Positions 1 to 9,166 of a stretch of 64,000 bases of DNA are shown one piece after another. Position 1 is the first letter of the stretch. The number at the start of each line of letters is the position of its first letter. The DNA is taken from positions 186,001 through 250,000 of the forward strand of contig NZ_QGGO01000006.1 of NCBI RefSeq assembly GCF_003148625.1, in the 5' to 3' direction. The position numbers and the translations under genes are program-made. The notes under the pieces are model-generated. The model was not told the origin of the DNA. It saw only the letters and a program-made list of their open reading frames with translations, and did no database searches. Source of the DNA: Arcicella aurantiaca (lineage in GTDB: Bacteria; Bacteroidota; Bacteroidia; Cytophagales; Spirosomataceae).

Positions 1-401
1 TGTTTGGTAGATTTATCGAAAAATAACTCAGGAGCCCAGACATTTATAGTTGTTGGTTCATGTTTCATGACGGGTAAAAATTGTTGTTCCGACCAATGAA
101 TTAAATCCTTTGAATTGGCATAACCAAACCCTAAATCGCCACGCCAACTGCTTGTCCAAACCAAGTGAAAAGTGCCGTCTTCTCCTTGCACAATGGATGG
201 GTCACGCATTACTTTTTGATTGCCGATGTTCGGTTTTAGTAAAGTCTTATTCAAATCTTTCCAATGATACGCATCTTCGGAATACAACATTCTTAAACCT
301 TCATTGGCAGGTTCATGAAAGGACGTAAATAAATAGACATCTTTTGAACAAGCCGTTGCGAAAATTGAAAGGAATATTAGATAAATGAGGTTCTTTTTCA
401 T
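1..401 (-). CDS. GH43-like glycoside hydrolase lipoprotein, 3' part outside window
   Basis: The N-terminal 134 residues are visible; the C-terminus lies beyond the left edge. The protein opens with MKKNLIYLIFLSIFATACSK, a lipoprotein signal with Cys at residue 18 followed by Ser-Lys-Asp, so it is probably a surface or periplasmic lipoprotein. MRDPSIV (about residues 65-71), SKDLIHWS and NVWAPELFFD match the five-bladed propeller of GH43 and related arabinan/xylan-active enzymes; the Asp of RDPS and the Glu of APE would be catalytic or supporting residues. It is the last visible gene of the minus-strand hemicellulose locus. The fold is clear; subfamily and substrate are not. Confidence 0.8.
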   Translation of the reverse strand, partial: MKKNLIYLIFLSIFATACSKDVYLFTSFHEPANEGLRMLYSEDAYHWKDLNKTLLKPNIGNQKVMRDPSIVQGEDGTFHLVWTSSWRGDLGFGYANSKDLIHWSEQQFLPVMKHEPTTINVWAPELFFDKSTK

Positions 402-420
402 AGAAAGATTGACAGGTTTT

Positions 421-500
421 GTCCAAAGTATTAGGTACTAAGTATTAAGACTAAATACAACATATTTTCACTAATTTTCTTAATACTTAATACATTGGAC
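421..500. repeat. Imperfect inverted repeat between two hydrolase genes
   Basis: The left arm (421-449) begins GTCCAAAGTATTA and ends AAGTATTAAG. The right arm (479-500) is its reverse complement apart from a missing six-base stretch and one mismatch. It fills most of the gap between the BNR-protein stop and the GH43-like start, so it could be a processing or attenuation structure or a small repeat element. No T-run follows on either strand. Confidence 0.55.
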
Positions 501-523
501 TTAATACATTACATACTTTCAAA

Positions 524-2359
524 CTAATTAATTTTAGTAGCTTTAAAAGATTTTAGGTAAAAAATAGCTTCTGGGTCTTGTTCTCCTGCATTTGCTACAT
601 CAAAATTTTGGTCGGTTGGCGTGTCTGCATTCGGATAACGACGCACTTCCCCTGTTCTAAACACCACTTTTTTGAAACTTGCCACAGGAGCAAAAAACAA
701 TTTTGTTCCCTTTTTCTGACCATTCACATACACATCATACATCCGTTTATTTCGGTCGAGTTCAATACGGAAATCATACTTTTTATTAGGTTCATAATTT
801 TGAATTCCTGAGTTTCTATAACCCACTTTTGCTTTTATTAGACTGTCTGAATCAATGATTAATCTGACTGCGGGTGTGCCTTTTTCATCTTGAAATTCAA
901 TGTTCAAAATGCCTTTATTGGTTTGTGCAGGAATGATAGAAAACTCAATGTCAATTTTCTTAGCATTGGGAATTACTCGCTCTGCTTTTGCGTAATCAAA
1001 TTTGTCTTTATCTCTTAAAGTCAAGGCTTTTGAGCCATCGGGAGCATTTTCTATCTTAACAGAAGCCCACAACGGACTATAAATATTCCAAAGATTTAGG
1101 GCATTTTCTTGGGGCATCTTGGCGAAATCCTCCGAAACATTTTCAGTAACATCAGCCGTGACAGGTACTGGAATTTTTGCTACCCAAATATCTTCTTTAT
1201 TCATGCTGTAAGTTACCCAGAGATTTTTATCAGAGGGTGTGCCGTTCCCTTCCTCAATTCCTCTGACATATTGTGGCCCATAAGATTTAAAATTACCTCC
1301 GTAACGCATCGTTGTAATTTCACCATTTACAAGTAATAAGTTATTGTAATCCAAGCCGTTATCACTCGTAGAAATTGCCAAAGGCCAACGAAATTCCGAA
1401 GGATTATAAACCGTTGCATAACGTCCATCAGATAGTTTTTGACCCCAAATTTTAGCATTACTATTCACAAAACCAGGGGCTCTCAACGGATTATATTGCC
1501 AAGTTTTGCCTTCATCTTTACTGATAGAAGTCAAAGCGTGTTTCCATAATCCAACCACATTTTTATTGGGTAAATGATAATAGCTAAAAGCCTTCAATTC
1601 TTTTTTCAGTGGAATTAAAGCATCATCTCGGTCGGCTTCTTCAACCCATTGTTGCATCATTAATGGTGTTCCTAAAAGTTCATCACAAGCCTCTACGAAT
1701 CCTTTGTCTTTGGCGGTTGTATAAAATGGATATGCCGATTTAGTTTTGTCCCAAGAAGTATTATTTCTGATAAAATAAATTTCTCCAAACTTGCCATCGG
1801 GTAAAATTTCACGAACCACTCGCCCAATTCCCTTTCCGTCGTTTGGGTCATCTTTGGCGTCTAAGGCAATTCCATAATAAGCCAAAACTAATAAGCGGTT
1901 TTTCTTAGAGACAAAAAAGCCCATTCGCTGGTGCATTACGGCAAATAAGTCTTTGGCAACAGCATTTTGTCCTTCTTTTTTCCAACCATCTGGAATTTTA
2001 TAAGGAGGAAAAACTACAACGGGCTTCGACCAATTATAACCATCTTTGGAAGTTTGTAAGAATGATTGACTTGGCGGAATATGCTCGCCAACGGGGTCGC
2101 TGAGGTATTCTAAGTAAAAAGTATTGTTCCAATAAGCCAACATTGGAGCGTGGTTGTACGTCCAATTACTACCTCCTGCCAATTCTGGATGCTCACGATT
2201 GGCTCTAAATGTTTGAATATTATGCACACCCACCGCAGGTGTTAATTGCCCATGATGATAATCCACATTTACAAGTGTATTGCCTGTATAACGCACGGTA
2301 TCTTGGGCTTTTACGCAAGAAAAAGTAGCAAAAAGTAATATGATTAGTGAATATTTCAT
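524..2359 (-). CDS. BNR/sialidase-superfamily propeller protein with C-terminal jelly-roll domain
   Basis: Secreted protein of 611 residues. The start is placed at MKYSLIILLF, just before a signal peptide ending near VKAQ; the longer open frame would run through a hairpin repeat. Asp-box signatures SKDGYNWS and SKDEGKTW show a sialidase-type beta-propeller (about residues 40-420). The C-terminal 180 residues (from about ENVSEDF) look like a concanavalin-like beta-sandwich (FRIELDRNKRMYDVYVNG). Such proteins are often labelled exo-alpha-sialidase, but in plant-polysaccharide loci they are more likely glycosidases or lyases of other families. It lies between GH127 and a GH43-like gene, so a role in removing side chains is inferred. 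No CAZy family can be assigned by eye. Confidence 0.7.
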   Translation of the reverse strand: MKYSLIILLFATFSCVKAQDTVRYTGNTLVNVDYHHGQLTPAVGVHNIQTFRANREHPELAGGSNWTYNHAPMLAYWNNTFYLEYLSDPVGEHIPPSQSFLQTSKDGYNWSKPVVVFPPYKIPDGWKKEGQNAVAKDLFAVMHQRMGFFVSKKNRLLVLAYYGIALDAKDDPNDGKGIGRVVREILPDGKFGEIYFIRNNTSWDKTKSAYPFYTTAKDKGFVEACDELLGTPLMMQQWVEEADRDDALIPLKKELKAFSYYHLPNKNVVGLWKHALTSISKDEGKTWQYNPLRAPGFVNSNAKIWGQKLSDGRYATVYNPSEFRWPLAISTSDNGLDYNNLLLVNGEITTMRYGGNFKSYGPQYVRGIEEGNGTPSDKNLWVTYSMNKEDIWVAKIPVPVTADVTENVSEDFAKMPQENALNLWNIYSPLWASVKIENAPDGSKALTLRDKDKFDYAKAERVIPNAKKIDIEFSIIPAQTNKGILNIEFQDEKGTPAVRLIIDSDSLIKAKVGYRNSGIQNYEPNKKYDFRIELDRNKRMYDVYVNGQKKGTKLFFAPVASFKKVVFRTGEVRRYPNADTPTDQNFDVANAGEQDPEAIFYLKSFKATKIN

Positions 2360-2393
2360 GGGTTGAATTAAATGCTTTTTTAGCTTGAAAATT

Positions 2394-2427
2394 AACTTCC
2401 CGAAAGTTTTAGAACTTTCGGGAAGTT
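2394..2427. repeat. Perfect 15-bp-arm hairpin (TTCCCGAAA family)
   Basis: The arms AACTTCCCGAAAGTT (2394-2408) and AACTTTCGGGAAGTT (2413-2427) are perfect reverse complements around a 4-base loop. The same arm sequence recurs near 7.2, 43.4, 52.0 and 55.9 kb. Here it lies 35 bases before the start codon of the BNR protein, inside the presumed polycistronic mRNA. A second hairpin with arms GACAGATT/AATCTGTC at 2444-2462 spans the stop codon of GH127. Confidence 0.8.
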
Positions 2428-2449
2428 CTCCCAAAAACGTTTTGACAGA

Positions 2450-4492
2450 TTAGAAATCTGTCCTACTAAGTGGCAACCAAACGCTCATTTCTGATTGTCC
2501 TCGGTTAGCCCAAGCAAAATATGGAATTAAGGTAATTTTAGTGGGTGCAGAACTTTTACTATTAATAGGTTGGTAGAGCGAATTTTTCCATTCTTTTTTA
2601 CCCAAAGTTTTTACCGTTCCATCAAGCGTCAACATTTCAGCATTGCCGATTTTACTTAATTTTGAAGTCCATTTGGTATTCGTAGGAATTGAAATAGAGC
2701 TTAGTTGTTCGTTATTTTGAAGGTCGTTTGACTCTAAACAATAAACAATTGGACCTCTTTTTACGGCTACTTGGTTTCTGGTTTCTTCTACCAATGGATT
2801 CGATTCCATCAATTGTACTTCCATCGGTAAACGTAATGATAAAACATCGCCCGCTTTCCAAATTCTTTTGATTTCCACGTATTGCCCCGAAACTACATTT
2901 GTTGTTATTTCCTTTCCATTAATTAATATTTGAGCCGAATTTGCCCAAGCAGGAATTCTTAGAAAAAAAGAATATTCAGTATTCTGTATTTTGTTGATTT
3001 TCAAGTCAATTGAGCCATTCCAAGGGTAATTTGTTACTTGTTCTAACGATAATTCTGAACCGTTTTCTAAGGTCGTATTCAATTTATTTCCCCCATAAAG
3101 ATGCACGTAAAGTCCATTATTGACTTGACTATAAAAATAATTACTTGCTTCTGCAATGGTACGCACAACGTTTGGCGGACAACAATTTGATTTACTGATA
3201 TATGTCTGACGACCGCCATTCCAACGTAATTCATACGGAAAATCATTTGAGGCACGAAGTGGATTTGTGTAAAAAAACTTATCACCTTCCAAGTTGATGC
3301 CTGACAAAATGCTATTATACAAAGCTAATTCCATGATGTCCGCATATTTGGCATCACCTGAGATTTGTAACATTCGCCAATTCCAAAGTAAATTTCCAAT
3401 ATTAGCACAAGTTTCATTATGAGCCGAATGATTGGGCAATTGAAATGCTTTTCCATAAGCCTGATGTACTTTTTGAACCGTATCAGGTTTATAAGCAGTA
3501 CCGTCTGGTGAAACACCATCATATAATGCCCCACAAGCACCTGTGATGTACATTTTGTGATTAATAACATCGTCCCAAACTAAATCAAGGGTCGAAAGCA
3601 AGGATTTATCACCTGTTTCTGCATAAATATCTGCTGCCCCTGCAAACAAATAATTGGCTCTTACGGCATGGCCAATCACCTTTTTCATTTGTCTGAAAGG
3701 CACACGGTCAGAGTTATCATCTGTGCCTTCTGTTTCGCCTCTAATGTCAATGAGTTTCTTAACTAATGCCAAATAACGTGGCTCGTTTGTAGTGCGATAC
3801 ATTTCCACAATTCCCATATAATGCGAAGGACAAATGGCATTTCGGGCTTGTTCAGGCGAAGCAGTATTATAAAAACCAATCAAAAAATCCGTTGCTTTTT
3901 TAGCAATTTCTAACAAATTTGTCTTTCCCGTAGCCCGATAATGAACGCAAGCCGCCGTCATTAAATGTCCAAAATTGTAGGCTTCAAAACTTAATTTATC
4001 ATCAAACATTTTGGGTTTATTGGTCGCTTTTTGCTCAATAATAGATTTCGTATAAATATATCCATCCTCTTTTTGTGCCTTTCCAATCACCGAAATGGCA
4101 TTATCCATAAGAACATCCAACTTTTTATCCTTAGTTTGGGCATACATACTTGCCACAGCTTCAAGGGTTTTATAGAAATCTCCATCATGAAAGGAAGGAC
4201 CTCTAAAACGACCTTTGGCTAAACCCGCAGCAACTTCAAAATTATGAAAAGCATGGCATGAAACGGTGTCATTATAACGATTCCAAAGTGTAGGAACCAT
4301 CGTATTTTTACAAACCTCAAAACGATTCGCCCAAAAACCATTTGTCCAAGAGACATTGCCCAAATCGACACTTTTTAGTTTTGCAAAATTACTTTTATTG
4401 GTGTTGGTCAAGCCTTTGTTTTGGGCTTGTATTTGACTGAAAGTCAATACTAAAACGAATAAAAAATATAACTTATTTGTTGCCCGTGTCAT
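2450..4492 (-). CDS. GH127 family beta-L-arabinofuranosidase (DUF1680)
   Basis: Exported protein of 680 residues. The start is placed at MTRATNKLYF, giving a signal peptide that ends near SQIQAQ; an upstream in-frame ATG would add a 43-residue tail without secretion features. The motif HNETCANIGN (about residue 360) and the pair of cysteines in SNCCPPN (about residue 435) correspond to the acid/base Glu and nucleophilic Cys of the zinc-dependent GH127 retaining enzymes. The length and the (alpha/alpha)6 barrel plus beta-sandwich layout fit. It removes terminal beta-L-arabinofuranose; some relatives (GH146) have similar activity, so the exact family could be either. It is followed by the BNR gene on the same strand and is divergent from the DUF5703 gene. 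Confidence 0.88.
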   Translation of the reverse strand: MTRATNKLYFLFVLVLTFSQIQAQNKGLTNTNKSNFAKLKSVDLGNVSWTNGFWANRFEVCKNTMVPTLWNRYNDTVSCHAFHNFEVAAGLAKGRFRGPSFHDGDFYKTLEAVASMYAQTKDKKLDVLMDNAISVIGKAQKEDGYIYTKSIIEQKATNKPKMFDDKLSFEAYNFGHLMTAACVHYRATGKTNLLEIAKKATDFLIGFYNTASPEQARNAICPSHYMGIVEMYRTTNEPRYLALVKKLIDIRGETEGTDDNSDRVPFRQMKKVIGHAVRANYLFAGAADIYAETGDKSLLSTLDLVWDDVINHKMYITGACGALYDGVSPDGTAYKPDTVQKVHQAYGKAFQLPNHSAHNETCANIGNLLWNWRMLQISGDAKYADIMELALYNSILSGINLEGDKFFYTNPLRASNDFPYELRWNGGRQTYISKSNCCPPNVVRTIAEASNYFYSQVNNGLYVHLYGGNKLNTTLENGSELSLEQVTNYPWNGSIDLKINKIQNTEYSFFLRIPAWANSAQILINGKEITTNVVSGQYVEIKRIWKAGDVLSLRLPMEVQLMESNPLVEETRNQVAVKRGPIVYCLESNDLQNNEQLSSISIPTNTKWTSKLSKIGNAEMLTLDGTVKTLGKKEWKNSLYQPINSKSSAPTKITLIPYFAWANRGQSEMSVWLPLSRTDF

Positions 4493-4832
4493 TGTGATTG
4501 AAGACTTAGTTCGTCTATTTATATAAAATCTTATCATTGTTTCTACAAAGGTAGTGGGAAGTGCAAGTTTTTTTTTGTACCATTTTTTCAATGTTTTATA
4601 CCATTTTGTCTTTGTGTTCAAATTAGAAAATCTAATTAAAATAAGAATATTATCAGAAAAATATCTTTAAAAGCCTGTTTTTTGCAATTTGAAAGAATAA
4701 AATGCTGGAATAAGTCATTCTGAAATGTTATCCAACTTATGATAATATTGTATGAACTTGAAATTGTATCGTAATTTCGAGAGATTTTAAAAGTAGAATT
4801 ATACGTGTACATTAGACATAAATTATCTAAAC

Positions 4833-7160
4833 ATGAAAAAAACGCAACATTCAATTATTGGTATCATTTTGCTTTGCCTATATTCTATTTGTGCATTCAC
4901 ACAGAATAATATTGATGATTGCAATATTACTTGGAAAAGTCAAAGCAAAAATTCCAGCGAGTCAATGCCTTGTGGTGGGGGAGATATTGGTTTAAATGTG
5001 TGGGTAGAAAATGGCAATTTATTGTTCTATATGGCTCGTAGTGGCACTTTTGATAATAATAATTCAGTGTTAAAATTGGGCAGAGTTCGGGTTAAACTTT
5101 CGCCAAATCCTTTTGAAAATAGCGATTCTTTTAGTCAAACACTGGTTTTAAAAGATGGAAACGTAGTCATAAAAGGGAAAAAGGATAAACTTGAATCAGC
5201 GATAAAGATTTGGGTTGATGTTTTTCATCCAATTATTCATGTGGAAGTTGAGAGTAATCAGCAAACAAAAATGAAGGTTGCTTACGAAAATTGGCGTTTT
5301 GAAGACCGCATTTTAAAAGGAAAAGAGAATAATCAAAATTCTTATAAATGGGCTCCACAAGGAATCGTAAAAACTCGGAAAGATAGTATTCGTTTTGAAA
5401 ACAATAATTTGATTTTTTTCCACCAAAATGCTGATGAACAGTCTGCTTTTGATGTAACCGTAAAACAACAAGGTTTAGATTCACTTAAAGAAAAACTATA
5501 CAATCCTATCAAGCATTTAATATTTGGTGGTTTTATAGATGTTCAAAATTGTGTTGCTTCTGGAACGTCTTTGGGTAAATATCAAGATACAGATTTTAAA
5601 GCTTGGAATTTTGAAAGCAAACAAAAAAGTAAATCGCACGAAATCAATATTTATTTACAAACCGAAAAAACTGAAAAGTTAGAAAGTTGGGCTAATGAAC
5701 TACAAAAACTCATTATTGATAATCAAAAATCGAAAGAAGCCAATAAAATAAATACACAAAATTGGTGGAAAAACTTTTGGGAAAAAAGCTTTATTTATAT
5801 CAATTCAGCATCTCAGAAAAACACAACAACTTGGCAAGTTGGAAGAAATTATCAGTTATTTCGTTATCAATTAGCGTGTAATGCTTTTGGAAAATATCCT
5901 ACAAAATTTAACGGTGGATTATTTACAGTTGACCCAATTTTTACAGACTCTACCTTAAAATTTACACCTGATTTTAGAAATTGGGGTGGTGGTACGCATA
6001 CCGCCCAAAATCAGCGATTGGTTTATTGGGGAATGTTGAAGTCGGGAGATATTGAAATGATGAAACCACAGTTTGATTTTTATCAGAATATCTTAAAAAA
6101 TGCCGAATTAAGAACGGAGTTTTATTGGAAACACAAAGGTGCATCTTTTACAGAACAGATAGAAAATTTTGGTTTGCCAAATCCCGCAGAATATGGTTGG
6201 AAACGCCCAAAAGACTACGACAAAGGCATGGAATACAATGCTTGGTTGGAATATGAATGGGATACGGTTTTGGAATTTTGTTTGATGATGCTCGAAACTG
6301 AACGATTTGAAGGAAAAAACATTCAATCATACATTCCTTTTATAGAAAGTTGCCTGACTTTTTTTGATGAACATTATCAATATTTAGCGAAAAATAGAGG
6401 AAGCAAAGCACTCGATGGCGACAAACACTTGATTTTATACCCAAGTTCGGGAGCAGAAACCTACAAAATGGCATATAATTCTACCTCAACAATTACAGGT
6501 TTACAAACAGTTTTAAGCAGATTATTAGCTTTGCCAAATGGCTATTTATCCCAAGAAAAAAGAGAGCAATGGGAGGGAATGTTAAAAAGAATTCCACCGA
6601 TAAATTTTAGAACTTTTGAAGGAAAAACAACCATTTCGCCTGCCAAACATTGGGAAAGAATCAATAATTCAGAGTGTCCACAATTGTATCCTGTTTTTCC
6701 TTGGGGAATGTATGGAATTGGTAAAGCAGGTTTAGATACTGCCATCAATACTTATTTATATGACGCTGATGCTCTGAGATTTAGAAGTCATATTGGTTGG
6801 AAACAAGATAATATTTTTGCGGCAAGGTTGGGTCTAACTGACGAAGCAAGTCGATTAACTTTATTGAAATTACAAGATTCTCCACGTCGTTTTCCAACGT
6901 TTTGGGGACCGGGTTATGACTGGACTCCCGACCATAATTGGGGCGGTTCGGGCATGATTGGTTTGCAAGAAATGTTGTTGCAAACGGATGATAAAAAAAT
7001 CTATCTTTTCCCTGCGTGGGATAAAACTTGGGACGTTCATTTCAAACTTCATGCTCCATATCAAACAACAGTTGAAGGCATTTTGAAAAATGGGAAAGTA
7101 GAATCGTTGATTGTTACGCCTTCAAGTAGGCAAAAAGATGTGGTGTTGATGTTGAAATAA
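4833..7160 (+). CDS. DUF5703-type glycoside-hydrolase-like protein
   Basis: Exported protein of 775 residues with a signal peptide ending near CAFTQ. The N-terminal region (about 25-280) begins DDCNITWKSQSKNSSESMP and continues CGGGDIGLNVWVENG, the pattern of the DUF5703 beta-sandwich of Bacteroidota. The remainder (about 300-770) is Trp-rich and helical, like the (alpha/alpha)6 barrels that follow this domain. Motifs worth noting are FGLPNPAEYGW, YPSSGAETYKMAYNSTS and FWGPGYDWTPDHNWGG. It is the only plus-strand gene in the first locus and is divergent from GH127 across about 340 bases, which must hold both promoters. The function is unproven; a glycosidase acting on a plant side chain is likely from context. 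Confidence 0.75.
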   Translation: MKKTQHSIIGIILLCLYSICAFTQNNIDDCNITWKSQSKNSSESMPCGGGDIGLNVWVENGNLLFYMARSGTFDNNNSVLKLGRVRVKLSPNPFENSDSFSQTLVLKDGNVVIKGKKDKLESAIKIWVDVFHPIIHVEVESNQQTKMKVAYENWRFEDRILKGKENNQNSYKWAPQGIVKTRKDSIRFENNNLIFFHQNADEQSAFDVTVKQQGLDSLKEKLYNPIKHLIFGGFIDVQNCVASGTSLGKYQDTDFKAWNFESKQKSKSHEINIYLQTEKTEKLESWANELQKLIIDNQKSKEANKINTQNWWKNFWEKSFIYINSASQKNTTTWQVGRNYQLFRYQLACNAFGKYPTKFNGGLFTVDPIFTDSTLKFTPDFRNWGGGTHTAQNQRLVYWGMLKSGDIEMMKPQFDFYQNILKNAELRTEFYWKHKGASFTEQIENFGLPNPAEYGWKRPKDYDKGMEYNAWLEYEWDTVLEFCLMMLETERFEGKNIQSYIPFIESCLTFFDEHYQYLAKNRGSKALDGDKHLILYPSSGAETYKMAYNSTSTITGLQTVLSRLLALPNGYLSQEKREQWEGMLKRIPPINFRTFEGKTTISPAKHWERINNSECPQLYPVFPWGMYGIGKAGLDTAINTYLYDADALRFRSHIGWKQDNIFAARLGLTDEASRLTLLKLQDSPRRFPTFWGPGYDWTPDHNWGGSGMIGLQEMLLQTDDKKIYLFPAWDKTWDVHFKLHAPYQTTVEGILKNGKVESLIVTPSSRQKDVVLMLK

Positions 7161-7170
7161 ATTAAGCATA

Positions 7171-7232
7171 CAACTTCCCGAAATAACTCCGTTATGAGTT
7201 AAACCCAAAATGGATATTGTTTCGGGAAGTTG
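7171..7232. repeat. Stem-loop repeat, TTCCCGAAA family
   Basis: CAACTTCCCGAAA (7171-7183) pairs perfectly with TTTCGGGAAGTTG (7220-7232). The interior contains AATGGATATTG, the core found in the copies near 43.4, 52.0 and 55.9 kb. It lies just after the DUF5703 gene and no outer arms are evident. Confidence 0.75.
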
Positions 7233-7261
7233 CTCAATCAAAATAAATTAAAAATTATTTA

Positions 7262-7430
7262 CGGAACTATCAACTATTTGTCGCAGACAAATTTAGACCA
7301 CAGATTGAACGGATTTTACAGATTTACACTGTGACACACAGTCTGGGACTCACAGTCAGATAAAATAAAGAAAAATCAGCGAAAATCAGTACAATCCGTT
7401 TCATCTGTGGTCTATCCATTTATAGTTCCG
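7262..7430. repeat. Long inverted-repeat element, CACAGATT family, copy 1
   Basis: The outer arms CGGAACTAT (7262-7270) and ATAGTTCCG (7422-7430) enclose inner arms that pair over most of 70 bases, including GACCACAGATTGAACGGATT on the left against the reverse complement of AATCCGTTTCATCTGTGGTC on the right. The centre contains small ACTGTGA/TCACAGT palindromes. It fills the gap between the convergent DUF5703 and GH35-like genes and could act as a bidirectional terminator. Related copies lie near 43.6 and 61.7 kb. Confidence 0.8.
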
Positions 7431-7431
7431 A

Positions 7432-9066
7432 TTATTTATACGTATAAAGTTGAAGTTTTTGAATTTCATAATCACCAACCGAAATGCGTAAATGTCTGCC
7501 TTGATGAATTTGGTCGCCATTCATGTGACGAAGGGTTTTCCAAACATTGTTTTCAAAATAACCTTCATCAACTTTCAAAATACCCACATTTAAGGCTGGA
7601 TTTTCTAACGATTTAAACGTAACCACTATGCCAGAACCAGTTACATAAAACTCATTTTCACCTGTTTGAATAATGATGGCACTTGTCATAGGCCATTCTG
7701 CTGATTTTGCTTCGGGCGACCAACCCAATGTATAATCATGACGAAAAGTGAATTGATATTTTCCTAAATTAACGACAGTTTCTTTGTTTTCATGGTCTAA
7801 TAAAACCGCTTCAATCTTGCCTTGTCCATGATTTTTGACAAGCAAAGGCGTTATTTGTTCCAACAAAGCATAGCTTTTTCCCAAAGGTTCGTTTTGTGGT
7901 TTTTCTGGAGATTCAATTGAAAATGGAGAAAAACCCAAAGCCTCATAATGTCCGATGGCGTACAAAGATTTTGCCATTACGGTATTATCAAAACGGTGTT
8001 CTGGAATAAATAAAGTTTCTCCGTGACGGGTATATAAATCATTCCAATGCTTGAAATCAGGGTTATAAAAATCGGGAGAAAGTAAATCCATTGAAGGCAT
8101 AGCAGCTTTCCAAAGGTCAATGACGTGTGGGAGAGGCCCTGCACTCGGATAACCACTTCCCGGAAGTTTATTTGGTCGGTTGAGTGCGGCATTTACAAAC
8201 ATTGGAATTGGATAGATTTTCTTGCCTGCTTCGGTAATGGTGTTGGTGTATTTGGCAAAATACCAAGCCATAAATAATTCGTCCGTTGCTAAACTTTTCC
8301 CAAAAACTTCTTCCCAATTTCCACTATTTTTAAAACCATTTTGTCCCCATCTAACCAAAATTTCGGGGGCTAATGTTGCTTGATTTTTCTTTAAATAATC
8401 CATCAAAACTGATGGTACATTACTTTTAAAAGCCTCATTTGCTAATGAATGATAATCACGAGCAGAAGGCAACATTCCAATTTCATTCTCAACTTGAACC
8501 ATGATAACGGTCTGTTCATTTTTATCAAAATCTTTGATAAATGCCATTAGTTTTTCAAATGCTTTCAAATCGGCTTGAAGATTGTTTTCGCTAAAAGGCG
8601 TTAAAATTTCCTGACTTTGGTTTTTGTCATCTTTCGCTCTTGGAAATCTTTCTTGATTAAGTTTTACCCAAGCAGGTACATGGCTCGACATACTATTTTT
8701 CCATGATGCAAACCAAAGAAAAACAATTTTAATCTGATTTTTGCGAGCTTCCGTAATCAGTTGTTGCAGTAAAAGATAGTCAAATTTGCCTTCCTCTTTT
8801 TCAAGTAATTCCCAATAAACAGGCACTAAAACGGTGTTGAGGTGCATTGCTTTGAGTTTTCCCCAAATTGGTTGCATATATTCAATGGTTGATGCTGAGG
8901 AATTTCCTAACTCTCCACCAAGAATAATCATTGGTTTGCCATTCACAATCAATTGGGTGGTTTTCCCTTTTTTCTCGAGATGAGGTAATTGATTTTGGGC
9001 AAAATTTGTTTGCTGAAAAGCTACAAAGAGAAGAATCAGAATGAGATTTTTTGGAGAAATTTTCAT
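7432..9066 (-). CDS. GH35-like beta-galactosidase with DUF5597 C-terminal domain
   Basis: Exported protein of about 544 residues with a signal peptide ending near TNFAQ; the start at MKISPKNL is preferred over an ATG three codons upstream. The TIM-barrel N-terminus has LGGELGNSSAS and QVENEIGM (about residues 188-195), where the Glu after Asn is the expected acid/base. The C-terminal 140 residues fit the DUF5597 beta-sandwich found in this group. It likely removes terminal beta-galactose from a hemicellulose side chain. It sits downstream of GH10 on the same strand with a 100-base gap, consistent with one operon. Substrate specificity is inferred from family and context only. Confidence 0.82.
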   Translation of the reverse strand: MKISPKNLILILLFVAFQQTNFAQNQLPHLEKKGKTTQLIVNGKPMIILGGELGNSSASTIEYMQPIWGKLKAMHLNTVLVPVYWELLEKEEGKFDYLLLQQLITEARKNQIKIVFLWFASWKNSMSSHVPAWVKLNQERFPRAKDDKNQSQEILTPFSENNLQADLKAFEKLMAFIKDFDKNEQTVIMVQVENEIGMLPSARDYHSLANEAFKSNVPSVLMDYLKKNQATLAPEILVRWGQNGFKNSGNWEEVFGKSLATDELFMAWYFAKYTNTITEAGKKIYPIPMFVNAALNRPNKLPGSGYPSAGPLPHVIDLWKAAMPSMDLLSPDFYNPDFKHWNDLYTRHGETLFIPEHRFDNTVMAKSLYAIGHYEALGFSPFSIESPEKPQNEPLGKSYALLEQITPLLVKNHGQGKIEAVLLDHENKETVVNLGKYQFTFRHDYTLGWSPEAKSAEWPMTSAIIIQTGENEFYVTGSGIVVTFKSLENPALNVGILKVDEGYFENNVWKTLRHMNGDQIHQGRHLRISVGDYEIQKLQLYTYK

Positions 9067-9166
9067 TAAAATCAATGCTTTTTATGAGGAATTGCGATAA
9101 ATAATTTGGACTTTAATTTGTCCAACAAATGAACAAACTAAAGTCCGTTTTACTAATTGAAAATGA

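Noticed and set aside
110-328. 72-codon plus-strand open frame near the left edge
   Set aside because: It is antisense to the GH43-like gene, whose reading frame and motifs are clear.
524-2359. Sialidase acting on sialic acid
   Set aside because: Asp boxes only show the fold; the neighbouring enzymes are for plant hemicellulose and no sialic-acid genes are present.
2360-2434. N-terminal extension of the BNR protein by 25 codons
   Set aside because: It reads through the perfect hairpin at 2394-2427 and lacks signal-peptide character; the ATG at 2359 directly precedes a good signal sequence.
4636-4854. 72-codon minus-strand open frame between GH127 and DUF5703
   Set aside because: It lies in the divergent promoter region, overlaps the DUF5703 start and encodes a low-complexity Ile/Phe/Ser-rich peptide of no recognisable family.
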